DNA of 64,000 nucleotides, taken from positions 5,418,333 to 5,482,332 of the forward strand of contig NC_047078.1 of the NCBI RefSeq assembly GCF_902459465.1, written 5' to 3'. The notes under the pieces were generated by a model. The model searched no databases and was not told the origin of the DNA. It saw only the letters and a list, made by a program, of their open reading frames with translations. How positions within the stretch are numbered: the stretch's first letter is position 1; every line of letters begins with the position of its first letter. Below, piece by piece: positions 22,897 through 35,483 of this stretch. A program made the translations under genes and the position numbers. This DNA comes from Asterias rubens. Lineage: Eukaryota > Echinodermata > Asteroidea > Forcipulatida > Asteriidae.

Positions 22897-23115
22897 CTAG
22901 TCTTGGTGCAAGACGTTTCTCGTTTCCTTATCACGCACACCGCGGCCAATTCACCGACAGCGCGCGCAACGACTCACCTGACTTATAGTCCACTCACCGC
23001 CGCGGCTCCGGCGGTGAGTGGACTTATAAGTCAGGTGAGTCGTTGCGCGCGCTGTCAGTGAATTGGCCGCGGTGTGTGTGAAAAGGAAACGAGAAACGTC
23101 TTGCACCAAGACTAG
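22897..23115. repeat. 219-bp near-perfect palindrome
   Basis: ctagtcttggtgcaagacgt at the left is inverted at the right (acgtcttgcaccaagactag). The arms stay nearly identical for about 105 bp and meet at a GC-rich centre (ccgcggctccggcgg). A partial relative lies at 26447-26560 (agtcttggtgcaagacgttt ... caccaagac). Non-coding. Confidence 0.88.
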
Positions 23116-23336
23116 TGTGTAGCATGTTGTGATAATAATTATGCGGCATGCCAAAGGTCATCCAGGGGTGCCCTACCGCCGCGCCAACCCCGACCCCACG
23201 ACCATAGACCTTATCGCAGATAGCGACTTTGAACAACTGCGCATGTGCGCGCAAAGGACTGTGGGAAAAATTTGGCACCTCGCTCAAAAAAGTAAACAAC
23301 GTTCAACGTTCGTACACGATCGATCGGTTTGCAAAA

Positions 23337-23407
23337 TGGATGTGGCAGGAGTGAACGAGAAAGAGCTGATTGATAGAATAAATAGTTCTGGCATAGACGA
23401 AGTAAGG
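23337..23407 (+). CDS. Possible first coding exon, unknown protein
   Basis: ATG 23337 opens a 23-residue frame (MDVAGVNEKELIDRINSSGI...) that reaches a plausible donor, AAG|GTAATC, in a stretch of normal coding-like composition just inside the left end of the 23.2-27.6 kb element. The peptide is amphipathic and acidic and I do not recognise it. No partner exon could be found downstream, so it may be a transposon remnant or a spurious frame. Confidence 0.25.
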
Positions 23408-26400
23408 TAATCTTTAGCTAGAGTGAATGTGCCAAGACACAGTAGTTAAAGACAAACTCCAAAGGCGACATTTTTTCGTGATAAAATTACTGTTTTTAGG
23501 TTTGCCCGTCTACGTCTGTAGGGCGTCGGAAGACTGACATTGACAAGGTCAATGGCGAAAAGTTGCAACACGGATCAGTGACCCTCCCGCAACCATCAGT
23601 CACCCTCGAAGGATCGGAAATAACAACCAAAACTTCCCACCAGTGACTCCGATTTGTGCTGATAAATACTTCGACAAAAGCATGGACGACCTCCATGACA
23701 AAAGTAAAAGACATTTTGTTCTGTTACAAAACAGAGAAACATTGCCAAGGTCATGATGATCGAGGACTGTCATGACTGTTTTACAAAAAATAAAAACATT
23801 TCTTATTCCTGGTCTAGATAGAGTCTAGATATAGCTCTATGGATAAAGCCCATCAATGGTTACATTGTCTTGATTCGATTGTATCTGTAATTGTATGCCA
23901 CTAATCAGCAATGACGTGGACGTAAATAGAATAGCTTGGTAGTTGTACATTTTTAAAACTTTATGTGGCAGATGATACTTTTTCCTTATTTCTCACACCA
24001 TCAACTTTTTAGGTCTACCACTGATATGGTTCAAAATTACAGTGACCAAAAGTGACTAAGTAATTGTGGTTTATACTTATATTTATTAATATAAATCTAT
24101 TTCTACCTCCATGGTTATACCGTAGATCATGACATGACAAGTACAAGGTTCTGGTGTAGGTCCTAGCATACTTCTAGTTTCTAGAACTTAGAAGTAGTCC
24201 TAGCATAAACATTTTTTATTCAAGGGTTCAGTTTATACAAGTTTGATGTACACGTATTGTACGAACATGATTCTGTGCATAAAATAATTACATACTTTGT
24301 GCTTTGTTTTGTGCATGTATTACAAAAATGATACTTTTAGTGCACTGTACCATAAAGCATCAAGTTGTAAGCTTTATTGTTAGACCCTACTGGTACTGTA
24401 ATAATGGTATGTTTGTTATGTCTATAATTTTATCATATGATATGAGACTATGAGTTTTTGTAGGTTTGTAATTTGAAAAGCAAGGACTAGGTCACATGAG
24501 CGAAACCCTTCTTAAGGTAGGAATTTGAAAAAAGAATATACCTTCTTTTAAATTTTTGTTTTCAAATAAGTTTGATTTATTCAATAAAAAAAATAGATTC
24601 TGCATTGGGCATACTCAAAAAATAAATCCTTTTAGTTTTACTTGGAAATTGTCACCATTTAACTTTATTATTTTGGGGGCAACTATCCCAATTAATACAT
24701 TTTTGGTTATGATAGACTAATAAAAAGCCATATTGAGAAGACTATTTATACAGTAACTCACTTTTATATTCTTTATAAATAATCTATATTTGTACATCTG
24801 TTAAACCTGATTCTAAACTTATATACTGATAGGTCTCATTTTGTAGTTTCAGTGGGTGAAAAGTCATTTCAAACCTTGCCATCAAAGAAGAAGTATTGTG
24901 AGCACTTAAATGTGATTCTCTGCAAACTCTGCATCTTCAAAATTTGGATTTAAATTAACAAGTAAGTAGACTGGCACTGTGGTCAGGTGGTTCAGGGCCC
25001 ACTAATAATGGGTTTAGTACTGCCAGAGGCAATTTGTTATGTATTAAGCTGTCTCATGACTTCACAAAGCCATGATTAAAACAATTGATATTTATTAAGC
25101 TGCAGCCACCTTTGGCAAACACGTCATGCATGTCAGAGTCCTTGTTCACAAAAAGACTCTAGAAGAGGGGTCAGACTATCTGCTACACCCACAGGTTGGA
25201 ATGGAATCTAAAGGTGACTGTGCCATGATAAAACTGCAGCTATGTATAAAACCTATGACAAACTCTAGTTTGTGAATGCTACATCATGCATGTTGTGAAT
25301 TTAACTCCTGGGGTTGGTGTGAAAACAATTGTTCACAATCTAACAAGCATCTGTAATTATTTGACCCATTTTATGGTGAGAGTTTAAAGGTTTCATTGAT
25401 AACTGTGGGTACACATAATTTAACTCTTGCTGAAAATAAATCCAAACCTGTCACACTTTTTGTTCCATATATTTGTTTACAAACAATTTTTTATTTACAA
25501 TTTCCATCCTTTAATTTTTTTTCTTCAAATATTTAAATTGGTAATATTAACTTTATAACACACTTGGTATTTTCATGGCCCCTTAAAAACACTTACATTG
25601 CAGTTTACTTTACTCAATTATTATCTACCCTTGTTTGCCTCAGGTATTGTTCATGTTGACTGTACTGAGGCGGTTAACTACAACCCTCTAGATCTTTGCA
25701 ATTGCAACCCTTGGTATTATTTAAATCTTTGCATTATGAAGTATTATTGTATGATTTAAGTAACCAGAATAAATGAAGCTTTAAACTCTTCAAGACAGTG
25801 GAAATGGACGTTTGGACAATGTTATTGTTTGTATTGTATTGTATTATTCTACTTTCTCTGAGAATTGTAGCCTACAACCGCAGGACGCCACGCACAGGCA
25901 TATTAAGAAGCACTTGCGATACCTTTAGGTGTTTTCAAAGCCCAACAGCCGACAGAACGCTTGCGTCACAGTTCACTCTGCAATTAACATTTATCTTTTC
26001 ATCGCCAATTTACGTGTCATCAGTCAAAAATGGCCTTAAGAGCATGAAGACACACATACACACACACACACAGCCTTTAGTCAATTCAGAAGATGGTCAA
26101 TGAGCTCTCCTGCAGCAAAAGAAGTAGGATGTGGTTGGTCGAGTCCACAAAACAACAGTACAGATCACATCTTTGGAGTGAACACAGAACTGCGAGAATA
26201 ACTGCTTCCAATATGAGTGCTGTCACGAAGCATGTTGATGCACAAGTAATTATCTGAAAGATAAAGCAGACAAAAACTAAGGGAATAAATGAGTGGTTAC
26301 AAGTTCTTAAAAAGGCATTTAAAACAGGCAGGGTCATGGTCGTTCAGCCCTTGTTCCTCTTTTACCTATCTTACTTGATGACCTGACATGTGTTGCATTT

Positions 26401-27421
26401 TAATGACTGAGACAATTTGCGGATGCACTGTGTGGTGTGTGCGTAGTTAGTCTTGGTGCAAGACGTTTCTTGTTTTGCTTTCATACCCAGCGCGGCCAAC
26501 TCACAAACATCGCCCGTATCGGTGAAACATCTAGCACCAAGACCAGCACATATTATGCATAAACATATCCGAAAACAACCGGTTATAAACAGCTCCAGCT
26601 GGTCTTTATCACTCGTTAACTTTAAACACCCTGACCCCACGTGAAGCGCTTTCCACCACAACAGGAATGCAGATAGCGAAACTGATTGAGGCATTTATGA
26701 ATGATCTTTTGCCTTGTAAATCATAACCAAACACTCTGCCCTGAAAGTCAGTCATGACTAATATGACTATGAGCTAATTAATGAGCAGTATCATTATCAG
26801 AATATTGATATTATATTCTGAATATAATATCAATATCTGTTATCTCTAAAAAATGTCGAGGAATATATAATTGAATAGAATAGGCCTATGTTTCTTTTTT
26901 AGTTTCTACCACCAATCACACATAAATCTAGCCTATACAATGCTCAAATTGTAGCCTACAGCTTGTTGGGTTTGACATGCTTGATGATTTAATCATGACC
27001 CGGTCATGATTAAATCATCAACAAGCTTTATTGATATTTTATTAAACTATTTTGTGTTCATTCAAAGTCAAAAGAACATGCATGGACCTACCTACGTATG
27101 TACGTACATGTACACTCCCTCGTTCTTCCGTTGAGTCGCAAAGCACACACACTGGTCCGATGGCATTATTGTCGTAGTTTTTTATATTAATAATACACAT
27201 CTGACATGGCTAAATAAAGCATGGAGGTACACCCATTCGTGGGTGAAACTGTCTTCCGCCACAGAAGCATGACCGTCCACCACAAACAATGTCAATGTTT
27301 ACAAACTTATTGTTTACAAAAAAACTTTGTAGAACACGTTACGTGACGACCGTATAAACTGGAGGTGCCAAATATCTCCCACAATCCTTTGCGGGACGTC
27401 GGATTTTTGCTATCTGCAATA
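23408..27421. other. Interior of the 23.2-27.6 kb element: no gene recognised
   Basis: Four kilobases of AT-rich sequence without a convincing exon. A minus-strand hydrophobic frame with a ctttcag acceptor (about 26254-26100) could be an exon of a membrane protein, but nothing supports it further. Exact small palindromes occur at 26800-26845 (gatattgatattat) and 26980-27022 (gatgatttaatcatgacc and its inverse). Confidence 0.35.
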
Positions 27422-27552
27422 AGGCCGTGTCCGAAACGACGACTTCGGCTACAGCTACGTCTAGATCAGCGCGTCTACCAGTGTTGAAGAATAGGCAGAC
27501 GCGCGCGATCTAGCCGTAGCTGTAGCCGAAGTCGCCGTTTCGGACACGGCCT
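27422..27552. repeat. 130-bp palindromic MITE (ggccgtgtccgaaacg)
   Basis: ggccgtgtccgaaacg at the left and cgtttcggacacggcc at the right. Inner cttcggctacagctacg and the inverse also pair. A partial relative is seen at 59100-59145 (tagccgtagctg ... ggacacggcc). Confidence 0.8.
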
Positions 27553-27785
27553 AATTAGGTCTATGCAGCACGCACACACGTGACCTCTGACGTCACTCAC
27601 AAACCATAACATGATGCGCGCGCATACCGCCGGGCAAAACATCTGTGTGTGTCGTAGAGCTATATAGACGTTTCTTTTGACACGTCACGAGTCACGTGAC
27701 AAAACAATTCCGCCATCTTGGTTGGCAAAAGTTTGTTTCCTTGTGTGTAAATGCATACAGATACGAACTTTACAGTCGAATAATC

Positions 27786-30511
27786 ATGGTTCTTAGCTGC
27801 TGTTGTTGCAAAAATCGGTTCAGATCAAAAGAAGGGTTAAAGTTCTTTCGCTTCCCTGACATTCGGTCCTACCAAAAGCCGACCCCTGACATTGACAACA
27901 ATCCGGTCCAAAATAAAGCGTGGACAGATGCTGTAAGTCGACGCCAGCGCAACAACAGGCATTGGAAACCTTCAAGACACGACAGGATATGCAGCGACCA
28001 CTTTGTTTCTGGTAATTCATTCAGTTTTTTACTATACATGTATTATTTTTTTTTAGTTAGCGTTTTCCTCGATAGTTGGATTATTCATATTGGAAATATT
28101 GTCAAACAGAACCGCCAGTTGTCGCTTAATAAATTTGTGACTGAAAACAAAGTGAGAAATAGGCCTATAACTTATACTCAGCACAGTCAGTGACACTGAC
28201 AGTCAGTGTGATCAGTCGGAGATGGTCGGTAGTACAAGTGGGGCTAGGTAGTACTATCAGTATTCACAGTCACACATTTTCTTTGGCCTGTGATCGGTGT
28301 GTTCTACACCTCAATGATGATGGTAAGTGCATTTCTTCGAACATTTGGTTCCACACCTTGTCATGCTTGTGGACACAACAAACATTTGTTTGAAGTTTTG
28401 ATCTGTCTCATATCAACAGGAAATTACTCCAAACATGTGAATCACGTAGACAACACGCCATCAGTCTTCAGTAGCTCCACTGTTGCGCAGACAAGTAAAG
28501 GGGTTCAGGATCTGAACCGCTATCTCAGATTGAAAAAACGATCAGCTCTGAAGAGAAGACTGGATCATGATGATGATGTACAACTACAAGATGAGCCATC
28601 CACCAACTCATCAACCCCGGCCCCGATGTTGGAACCTGACCCTGTTAATAAGTATGCTTACACAATACTCTCATTACATTCAGCAATTTTATCTTCAAGT
28701 ACGTGCTAATCTTTCAATCAGATTCGCAGAATGGAGTGGTGATAAAAACCTATATGTTGCCGGCTAATATCACTACCTGCGTCGTGTGTGTTCTATGTCA
28801 CGCGCCAAGTTTGCTTGAAGATAAATACGTTATCACACGCGCTCTTGTGGAAATATGAAAAATATAGCGCTTCTGCGTCCCATATCCAACTTGGCCTTCC
28901 GGGGACGCAGAAGCGCTATGTTTTTCCGTATTCCACTCGCGCTTGTGTGATAACTTATAATATAGAAAGAGTTGGGGTGGTTCTGAAAACATTCGTTGGT
29001 TTCAACTCGGCGTTTAGATCAATATGCTCTGATCGTCTTCTGGAGAAAGCTGTGATAATTATTGTGGATAAGATTAATGTATGGATATATCGTGAATAAA
29101 ATAAATCGACATCGCCCAAGATAGGCAGTACCACTTTTCCACCCATTTTTACAAAAAGGGATACTATATTATTTCATATGAAAAAGTGGTGGCGCCTTAC
29201 GGAAACTTTTCCATTATTGTACCATATTGCCTTTGCAAGGTCCATATCACACCCTGTGTTTTGCATTGTTCTGAACACTGTTTAGTGTGCAATTAAAAAA
29301 AACTTTGCATCAAGTTTGCTTTAAGAAAAGACAAGAAAAATCATTAATATCAAACGAGTCCTTGAATGATGACTAATCTAACATAAGGGATCTGTATGCT
29401 GCCCTGTATTGAGGCAACAGTCTTTGTTCATCCAAAGTTATTATTTTTGTTTTACTTTCTTTTCAGCAGCATACCTATGCCGTCTACCCCAAAGAGGCTT
29501 AAAGAAAAGACAAGAGAATCGTCAAGCCAAACCACTCAGACTACGGAAGACAAAGACCCACATGATATGTACCGTAATGAAATAGTAAGTCTTAAGTCTC
29601 ATATTAACTCACTACAGTCGCAAGTTGATAAGCTAAAATGGTCCAATGATAAAATTAAGTCTAATTCAAAATGCAAATTTTATACTGGTCTCCCAACTTA
29701 TTTAGTTTTTTTGTGGTTGTTTCAGCAGCTTGTCAAGGGTGTATCTCCCTCGTATTGCAAGTGCCTTAATTTAAAAGATCAATTGTTGCTAGTTCTTATG
29801 AAGCTTAGACTCGATTTAGCTTTTAACGATATTGCAGGCAGATTTCAAATTTCAAGATCAAGTGCATCAAAAATATTTCATTTATGGATGAAGCACATGT
29901 CTGTTCAGCTTAAACCATTAATCAACTGGCCAGATAGACAAACTCTGAGACGAACACTTCCCAAAACTTTCAAGAAGTCTAAGAAATACCGAAAAACAAC
30001 AGTTATCATTGACTGCTTTGAAATATTTATGCAACGGCCTTCAGACCTCAAACTAAGAGCACACACTTACAGTCACTACAAGCACCACAATACTATTAAA
30101 GTTTTAATTGGAATTTCACCTACTGGTGCAGTTATGTTTTTGTCTAAATGTTTTGGAGGTAGAGTTTCTGATAAAAAAATTACTCAGAAAAGTGGGTTTT
30201 ATGAGAAGCTGTTGCCTGGTGACCTGATCTTAGCTGACAGGGGGTTCACCATTTCTGATGAACTTGCGATTCACAATGCCATCCTTGCCATTCCTGCGTT
30301 TACAAAAGGGAAAAACCAACTATCCGGACAGGAAGTTGCAGGTGCACGTAGTCTGTCAAATGTCCGCATACATGTAGAAAGAGCAATTGGACGTCTAAAG
30401 GAATTTCATATTCTGCAGCATGTTGTTCCCATAACGTTGGTCAAAAGTATTGACGAAATAGTTACAGTGTGTGCTGCATTGACTAACCTACTTCCAGATC
30501 TAGTCAAGTAG
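27786..30511 (+). CDS. THAP domain / DDE_Tnp_4 transposase, three exons, intact (500 aa)
   Basis: Exons 27786-28011, 28420-28651 and 29467-30511 join in phases 1 and 2 (donors GTAATT and GTATGC, acceptors caacag and ttttcag). They give 1503 nt, 500 residues and a TAG stop. Residues 1-92 form a THAP zinc-binding DNA-binding domain: Cys cluster 5-8, FFRFP, Trp60, C69SDH72F, and the closing box NTPSVF (87-92), which is assembled only by splicing. Residues about 186-217 look coiled coil, about 244-299 a helix-turn-helix of the HTH_Tnp_4 type. The DDE catalytic domain follows with D335 (VIIDCF), D410 (LADRGF) and E457 (HVERAIGRLK). All three catalytic residues and all splice sites are intact, so it may be active. 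It lies convergent to the YqaJ gene of the same element. A CACGTG sits just upstream (27692). Confidence 0.9.
28829..28954. repeat. 126-bp palindromic MITE in intron 2 of the transposase gene
   Basis: gttatcacacgcgc on the left, gcgcttgtgtgataac on the right. The inner atagcgcttctgcgtccc/gggacgcagaagcgctat pair is exact. Confidence 0.8.
29125..29208. repeat. Truncated copy 3 of the tccgtatggcgccaccac MITE
   Basis: Retains the interior caaaaagggata and one good end (aaaaagtggtggcgcc). The other end is decayed. It is also within intron 2 of the transposase gene. Confidence 0.65.
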
Positions 30512-31689
30512 TTTGATCTTAGCCGAGTAGCGTATAGACCAGTTTAAGAACTGACTCCGCAGTATTCCAGTTTATTATGATCCTATAGACCATGTGTGAC
30601 CTTGTGCATTCTTTTCTTTGGGTATTCTGGCAGGCAAAATACTGCACAGGTCCTAGTGGAAAGTTGACATTTTTTTGTGTCACAATTTCCACATGAATCC
30701 AAGAATTATGAAAGTAAAAGCTGGACAAGTTTTGAGATGTGCCCCCTCTTATCTTATCAAAAGTTGATAGGAATTAGACATTGCAATCTCCATAAAAAAT
30801 AAGATTTTATGTTTTATTCCATTAGGCCGTGTAAAAAACGGTGCCTGCAGGAAGTCCGGGCTCAGTGGCTCTTTTGTAAATATGTGATGTCATAGGTCAC
30901 ATCGTCTATAAGCTAAATTAATAAATACCTTGGACGATTTCAAGTCTCTGATTGGTCAAAACCCGGTCGCGTGTGGAAGTGTTAACGGTGGTATAAAGAC
31001 CGGCTTTGGAAAATAGCGAATAAGTGGCCACTAAATCAGCATACATTGTGTAAACCTTGCGCGTTGCACTGTATCGCATGCTTATTTATATCCATGTAGT
31101 TCCGTAGCAACTTCGCGCACTTGCGCATACGCATGCTGAAAATGTATAAATTTTGAGTGGGCGCGTGTAACAGGTGTGCGCGTATTAACTGACGCTGAGC
31201 TCAGGCTTGCGTTTTAATGCACAAAGAACAGCTATCGTCCAATCATTTGCCTCCTTTACCCCAGTGAAGGCGCGGTTATGACCACGCAGTGAAGACCGGG
31301 TACTCGCACTGTTATTCCCTAAGTAGTAGTCCATGCCACTTTTTTAATATCAATTCTGCTCGGGTAGTAGTTAAAAGCAGGACAGTTCTTCAGAACTAAG
31401 AAGTCTCCCCAACATCTGATCACAAACCAAATCAAATCAGGATACAAACACGGTTGTATTCGTTTTTAATTATATATTCATATTCTCAAAATTTATTCAA
31501 CGTATATAATATGTACATTTTATTATAATCTTGTAAAATATAATTTGTTCAAATTTCACATATTTAGACTTTAACATTAAAGGTATAATAAATTATCTGT
31601 TTTAAAAAATATGTCTATAATAATTTCCAATTTACGGTCACAATTAAAACGGGGCTATTTCATCTGTCCTGCGGCTGTGCATGGTGAGA
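30512..31689. other. Non-coding interior of transposon copy 1
   Basis: No exon recognised. It includes the 3' flank of the transposase gene and an AT-rich part (31440-31620). Confidence 0.4.
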
Positions 31690-31977
31690 TAAATAACAAA
31701 TCTGTGAAAATAAGCACTCAATTGGTAATCAAATTTGCAAGAAAATAGTGGAAGAAATAACACCCTTGTCGCACAAGTTGTGTGCTTTCAGATTCCTCGA
31801 ATTCATTCAAAAAATTTAGTGAGAAAATACTTCTTTCTCAAAAATTATATTACTTCAGAGGGAGTCAATTCTCACAATGTTTTACACTATCAACAGCCCT
31901 TCATTGCTTGTTACCAAGTAAGTTTTTATGCTAACAATTTATTTTGAGTGACTACAAATAGTGTCCAGTGTTTTTAA
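31690..31977. repeat. Common MITE, copy 4 (truncated)
   Basis: Recognisable from aaataacaaatctgtgaaaa to gtgtccagtgtttttaa; the left terminus is lost and internal deletions are present. Confidence 0.65.
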
Positions 31978-32149
31978 CCTCTCCAAAGAGCATTTTTTTA
32001 AATATATTAATATCATATTATATTTTTATAAAAGGAACTGTACATTTATTCGAATTAAAATGTTTCAACAAATTCAATTAATCTTTCTGTGCACTTCGCC
32101 TGATATCTTGTTGTTGGCCTTTTTTTCTTTTCCTTGAACACTACTTACA

Positions 32150-33065
32150 CTACAAATTACTTGTACGCCACAAGCACAGCTAACATCTGGGGATGCACCA
32201 TGAATTTGTGAATCTGGATCTATAAACTCTACACTCCACATTTAAAAAAACTGAGCATAGTGCAGCACAGCGAAACAGCTCTTGTTTTTGTTAAAGTTTT
32301 GTTTTTATTTTTGTTATTCGTCGGGTTTAGACTACCGAAAGTCGTTCAAATAATGCACGATTCATTCTTTTGGTCACTTGCATAGTTCCTAAAGAGCAAT
32401 TGCAATGAAACTTTCACTGATGGGCAATGGGGCAATGGTGCAATGATGATCCTCAAACAATGACCACACTGTGATGACATCATCACCTGTCACATGACGT
32501 CATCTTAAAGGTTTCTTTTTTAAATATTTGAAAATCTATATCAATTCAGCCACAATTCTGTCAATAGTGGAGCAGCAAAGTGTATTTTGGGAAACCGATG
32601 TGCGCAGAGCACCAAATCGATGTTCTGCTAAATGAACTGGTAGGAAAAAATCATTTACATTCTCAAAATGTTTGGATTCATGGTTTTGGAGTTAAGGTTG
32701 GCCACACCATCGATTAACATGGTCAAAATGACACTCACTCACAGAAAATCAGTGAAAATTATTTTTAAATGACAGTTTTTTACAAAAATATTTTGTAAGA
32801 TTTTGGTGTAAATTTCATGTTTGTTATTTTCCAAAAATACAACATTGACAGATAGCTTTAATTGAAATCTTTGCAATTGCATGCGTGTGCGTCTTTATGA
32901 ACCAGGGTGAAGTGTACTCGACAGCACGACTGCGTATGGGATGAGGTTCGAACTTCTTTTGTGGTCCTTTCTCTATGGTATAATCACGTTGTACTACATA
33001 AATTGATAAATGTATCATCAGGGTTGTTTGTAGTTTTGACTCCTAGTAAGATCAGTGACACTCAT
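32150..33065. pseudogene. Scattered fragments of the YqaJ gene
   Basis: Minus-strand 32240-32150 reads IDPDSQIHGASPD, matching IDPDSPFIGASPD of the gene at 33.5 kb. Plus-strand 32985-33060 reads INVSSGLFVV, matching MNVSSGLFVV of the same gene but in the opposite direction. These are duplicated and inverted scraps of the adjacent gene. The sequence between them has no recognised content. Confidence 0.6.
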
Positions 33066-33081
33066 TATGTAATTTTACTTC

Positions 33082-35384
33082 CTACAACTCTGGCTTATGT
33101 ATTTCTCTAACAATTGCAGGCTGAAGATACTGTGTAAAAAATTTCTTACAGTAATCTTTAACCTGTTTCCATAGGTCTTCATTATGGTATATCTTTTGGA
33201 CAAAAAGTCCTCTGAGAGTCCAAACTACAAATAACCCTGACGATACATTCATCAATGTATGAAGTACACCGATTTGACACACCACCTGAAAAAAGTAATC
33301 GTGTCTTTCCTTCAGATGAACTTGATGTTGTGTTTCATTTCCAAGTACTTTCAAGCAATCAACAGCTTTTGCTCCTAGAAAAGTATTTGGATCAAGGTTG
33401 TTCGCATTTGCTTTATTGTTTGGACATTTTACTTCCACAGATTGTAATCCACAACAAGCACAACTAACTAAAGCATCTGGGGATGCACCAATAAATGGTG
33501 AATCGGGATCTATATACAATCCCACACTCCTCATCTGGACATCCTGGTGTCCCTCAAACTCCAAATGCTTTTTAAGGGCATCCAAAGCTACCGATTCATG
33601 ATCAATTCCCCAGTTCATGGCTTTTGTTGGACAAAATGAATTTTTCCCAAGCATTTTAGCACATAGAGAAGACACATCTCGTTTCGAGGATCCATCCATA
33701 ACTTTGACTACTGATCCCAAAACTGAAGCTGTAACTCGATCCGAAACGATACAAGGGCCACAAATTTGACTCTCTTTGGCCAGTTGTGCAAGAAGCAATC
33801 AAATGTGCTTGCTCTGATGTAATCGACTGATGTTCAGGAATTTCATTTATATTGAGATCACAAAATGGCTTTCGCAACTTGGGTTCCCACCTAATTTTCA
33901 CATTATTCTCGTTTTCTGAAGCTGTGTCTGTTTCCTCCTCATCTTCTTTTGGAAGGAGAGAAAATATACCAGCATCTGGATTAATTTGTCGAAGTGTGGA
34001 TGTACCCATTTTCCGGGTTACATGGACAGATCAAGACTTTCTAGAGTTGCTTTTGAAGTGACATCCACATTAGATTTTACTGACCTGATCTGTCCACACT
34101 TGTCATAACGTGGTTTAACAAAATGAAGGTCTTGGATAGTACATGGTTGGAGCTCTGCTCCCTTGAGAACATCGCGGTTCCATGTGCATGCCTTCTCAGT
34201 GCAGGCCTGGGTCGTGTACTCCAGCCGATTTGCCGCCTCCAACTTGAATAGTATCGCTGCAATATGACTGCACGCTTCTCCAAGCCTGAATAAAGAACAA
34301 AAGAAAAAGCAAGACTTGTTATTTATTTGGTAGCCTATAGATTACATGCCCAAATCTAGACTAAGGAAACAATACCCCCCCCCCCCAAAAAAAAAAACAA
34401 TAAATAAAAATGCTTTCAACGGAGGTGCCCCCTGCTGGCAAGCTCGCCCCCTAACATTGGAACCCCGGCAAAGACGACCCTGGCTTGGATATTACAATGC
34501 TGTAAATTATTTCTCTAGTCGCCATAGTCAGTTTGTAATTCAACTGCAATTGTATTTCATAAAAACCGCAATGGCTCTTGAACCTTATTTAAAAAAAAAT
34601 AACAATTAACAAACTACCTTGGTCCGGTATACATGTGCATGTTAGAAATATGTGTAGGCCCCATGTATTTTTCATGCTGTCCCCCAAACCATGGAGGAAA
34701 ACTTTGCTAGTTTATCCTCCATGCCCAAACCAAGATCACACAAACTATATACCACACAGAGATTTAGCCTATTTTGAAATTGAAAGTAACTATTATTGAA
34801 AATAAAAATGCACACTTATTTAAGAATGTCAACAGAAAGGCTTACCCTGCCATGCACATACAGTGAGCAGCAACCACAGATCCAGTTAGTTTGTTTATCA
34901 CCACCCAAGCACTCACTGGTGGTTTTGTAACACTCTGGGAATGCACCACTCGACCTCGGAGGACGCATACCGGGCTGTCATCGCTCACTGCGGAGTATAG
35001 TATCGCTTGAACAAACCCCTTCAAAAAATAACTATAAGATTCCAGCGACTTGTAGGCCTTCAGATTCTCCTGAGTATAGGGTCCGGGAGAGTTGATTAAA
35101 TATTGATATAAATCACCGTATTCAAAGCAGGTCGGCCATAATTTAGGATTGTTTACATACTTTAAACCTCCGCCGAACGGGTCTGGCAAAATGATTGTTC
35201 CCTTGGGAAAATTAACAGTTAATTTGTAATTGTACCTCCTTTTTGTAAGAACGTCGAGTTGATTAACATATGCTGAGGTTAAACTTGAAGAATGGGCTTT
35301 TAAAGATGGATATGTATGCTCCTCCTCGATTTGATTAATAGCAAAAAGTGTAGGTTTCCTGGCTGCGTAATTGTGATCATCCAT
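33082..35384 (-). pseudogene. SWIM zinc finger / YqaJ-like nuclease gene, copy 1 (frameshifted)
   Basis: Exon 1 (35384-34846, possibly from 35454) ends HCMCMAG in phase 2 at GG|GTAAG. Exon 2 starts at 34285 after tattcag and continues LGEACSHIAAILFKLE, so the SWIM-type CxC...CxH zinc finger is split by the intron. Exon 2 then carries an acidic linker (KEDEEETDTASE) and a YqaJ/lambda-exonuclease-like domain: W-GIDHE, the metal-binding D in GASPDA and E-x-K in VEVKCP, ending at stop 33082. Two frame breaks are needed: one near 34010-34021 (stop after LDLSM) and one near 33750 (between PLYR and SDRVTAS). The copy is therefore probably dead unless these are assembly errors. It lacks the C-terminal PHD finger seen in copy 2. 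Likely role: accessory nuclease of the transposon. Confidence 0.75.
34286..34845. other. Intron of the YqaJ gene, copy 1
   Basis: Bounded by a GTAAG donor and a pyrimidine-rich tattcag acceptor on the minus strand. It contains a C/A run at 34374-34398 and nothing else recognised. Confidence 0.5.
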
Positions 35385-35483
35385 TTTCTGCAGCAGACGA
35401 CATTTTGCAAAGTAACTTGCCAACCAGAAACTGCGCATGCGCTGGTTTCGCCCCAATGTTTGTAAACAAAAGAAAGGTCTATA

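Larger units (their letters stand above)
23203..27565. mobile_element. Putative 4.4 kb DNA element with diverged inverted ends
   Basis: The left 100 bp (ccttatcgcagatagc ... ggactgtgggaaaaattt ggcacctc) recur inverted at the right (gaggtgccaaat ... cccacaatcctttgcg ... gctatctgcaataagg). The similarity extends to ttgtttac and to catagacct at the very ends. A 130-bp MITE (27422-27552) interrupts the right end. The interior contains no recognisable transposase. Alternatively these are two copies of a shorter repeat or promoter-like unit that happen to be inverted. Confidence 0.45.
27660..35483. mobile_element. Two-gene DNA transposon, copy 1 (THAP-DDE transposase plus SWIM-YqaJ gene)
   Basis: The outer limits are set by a short inverted match: tatatagacgtttcttttg on the left (about 27661) and caaaagaaaggtctatata on the right (ending about 35483). 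Inside, a transposase gene runs rightwards and a YqaJ-nuclease gene leftwards, converging. From memory, eukaryotic elements called ISL2EU/IS4EU carry such a pair (IS5-like transposase with THAP, and a YqaJ-like protein). The assignment is from gene content; the exact ends and the target duplication are not certain. Confidence 0.6.

Noticed and set aside
25798..26103. 101-codon frame with a hydrophobic start
   Set aside because: Runs into a CA microsatellite; no splice or domain support.
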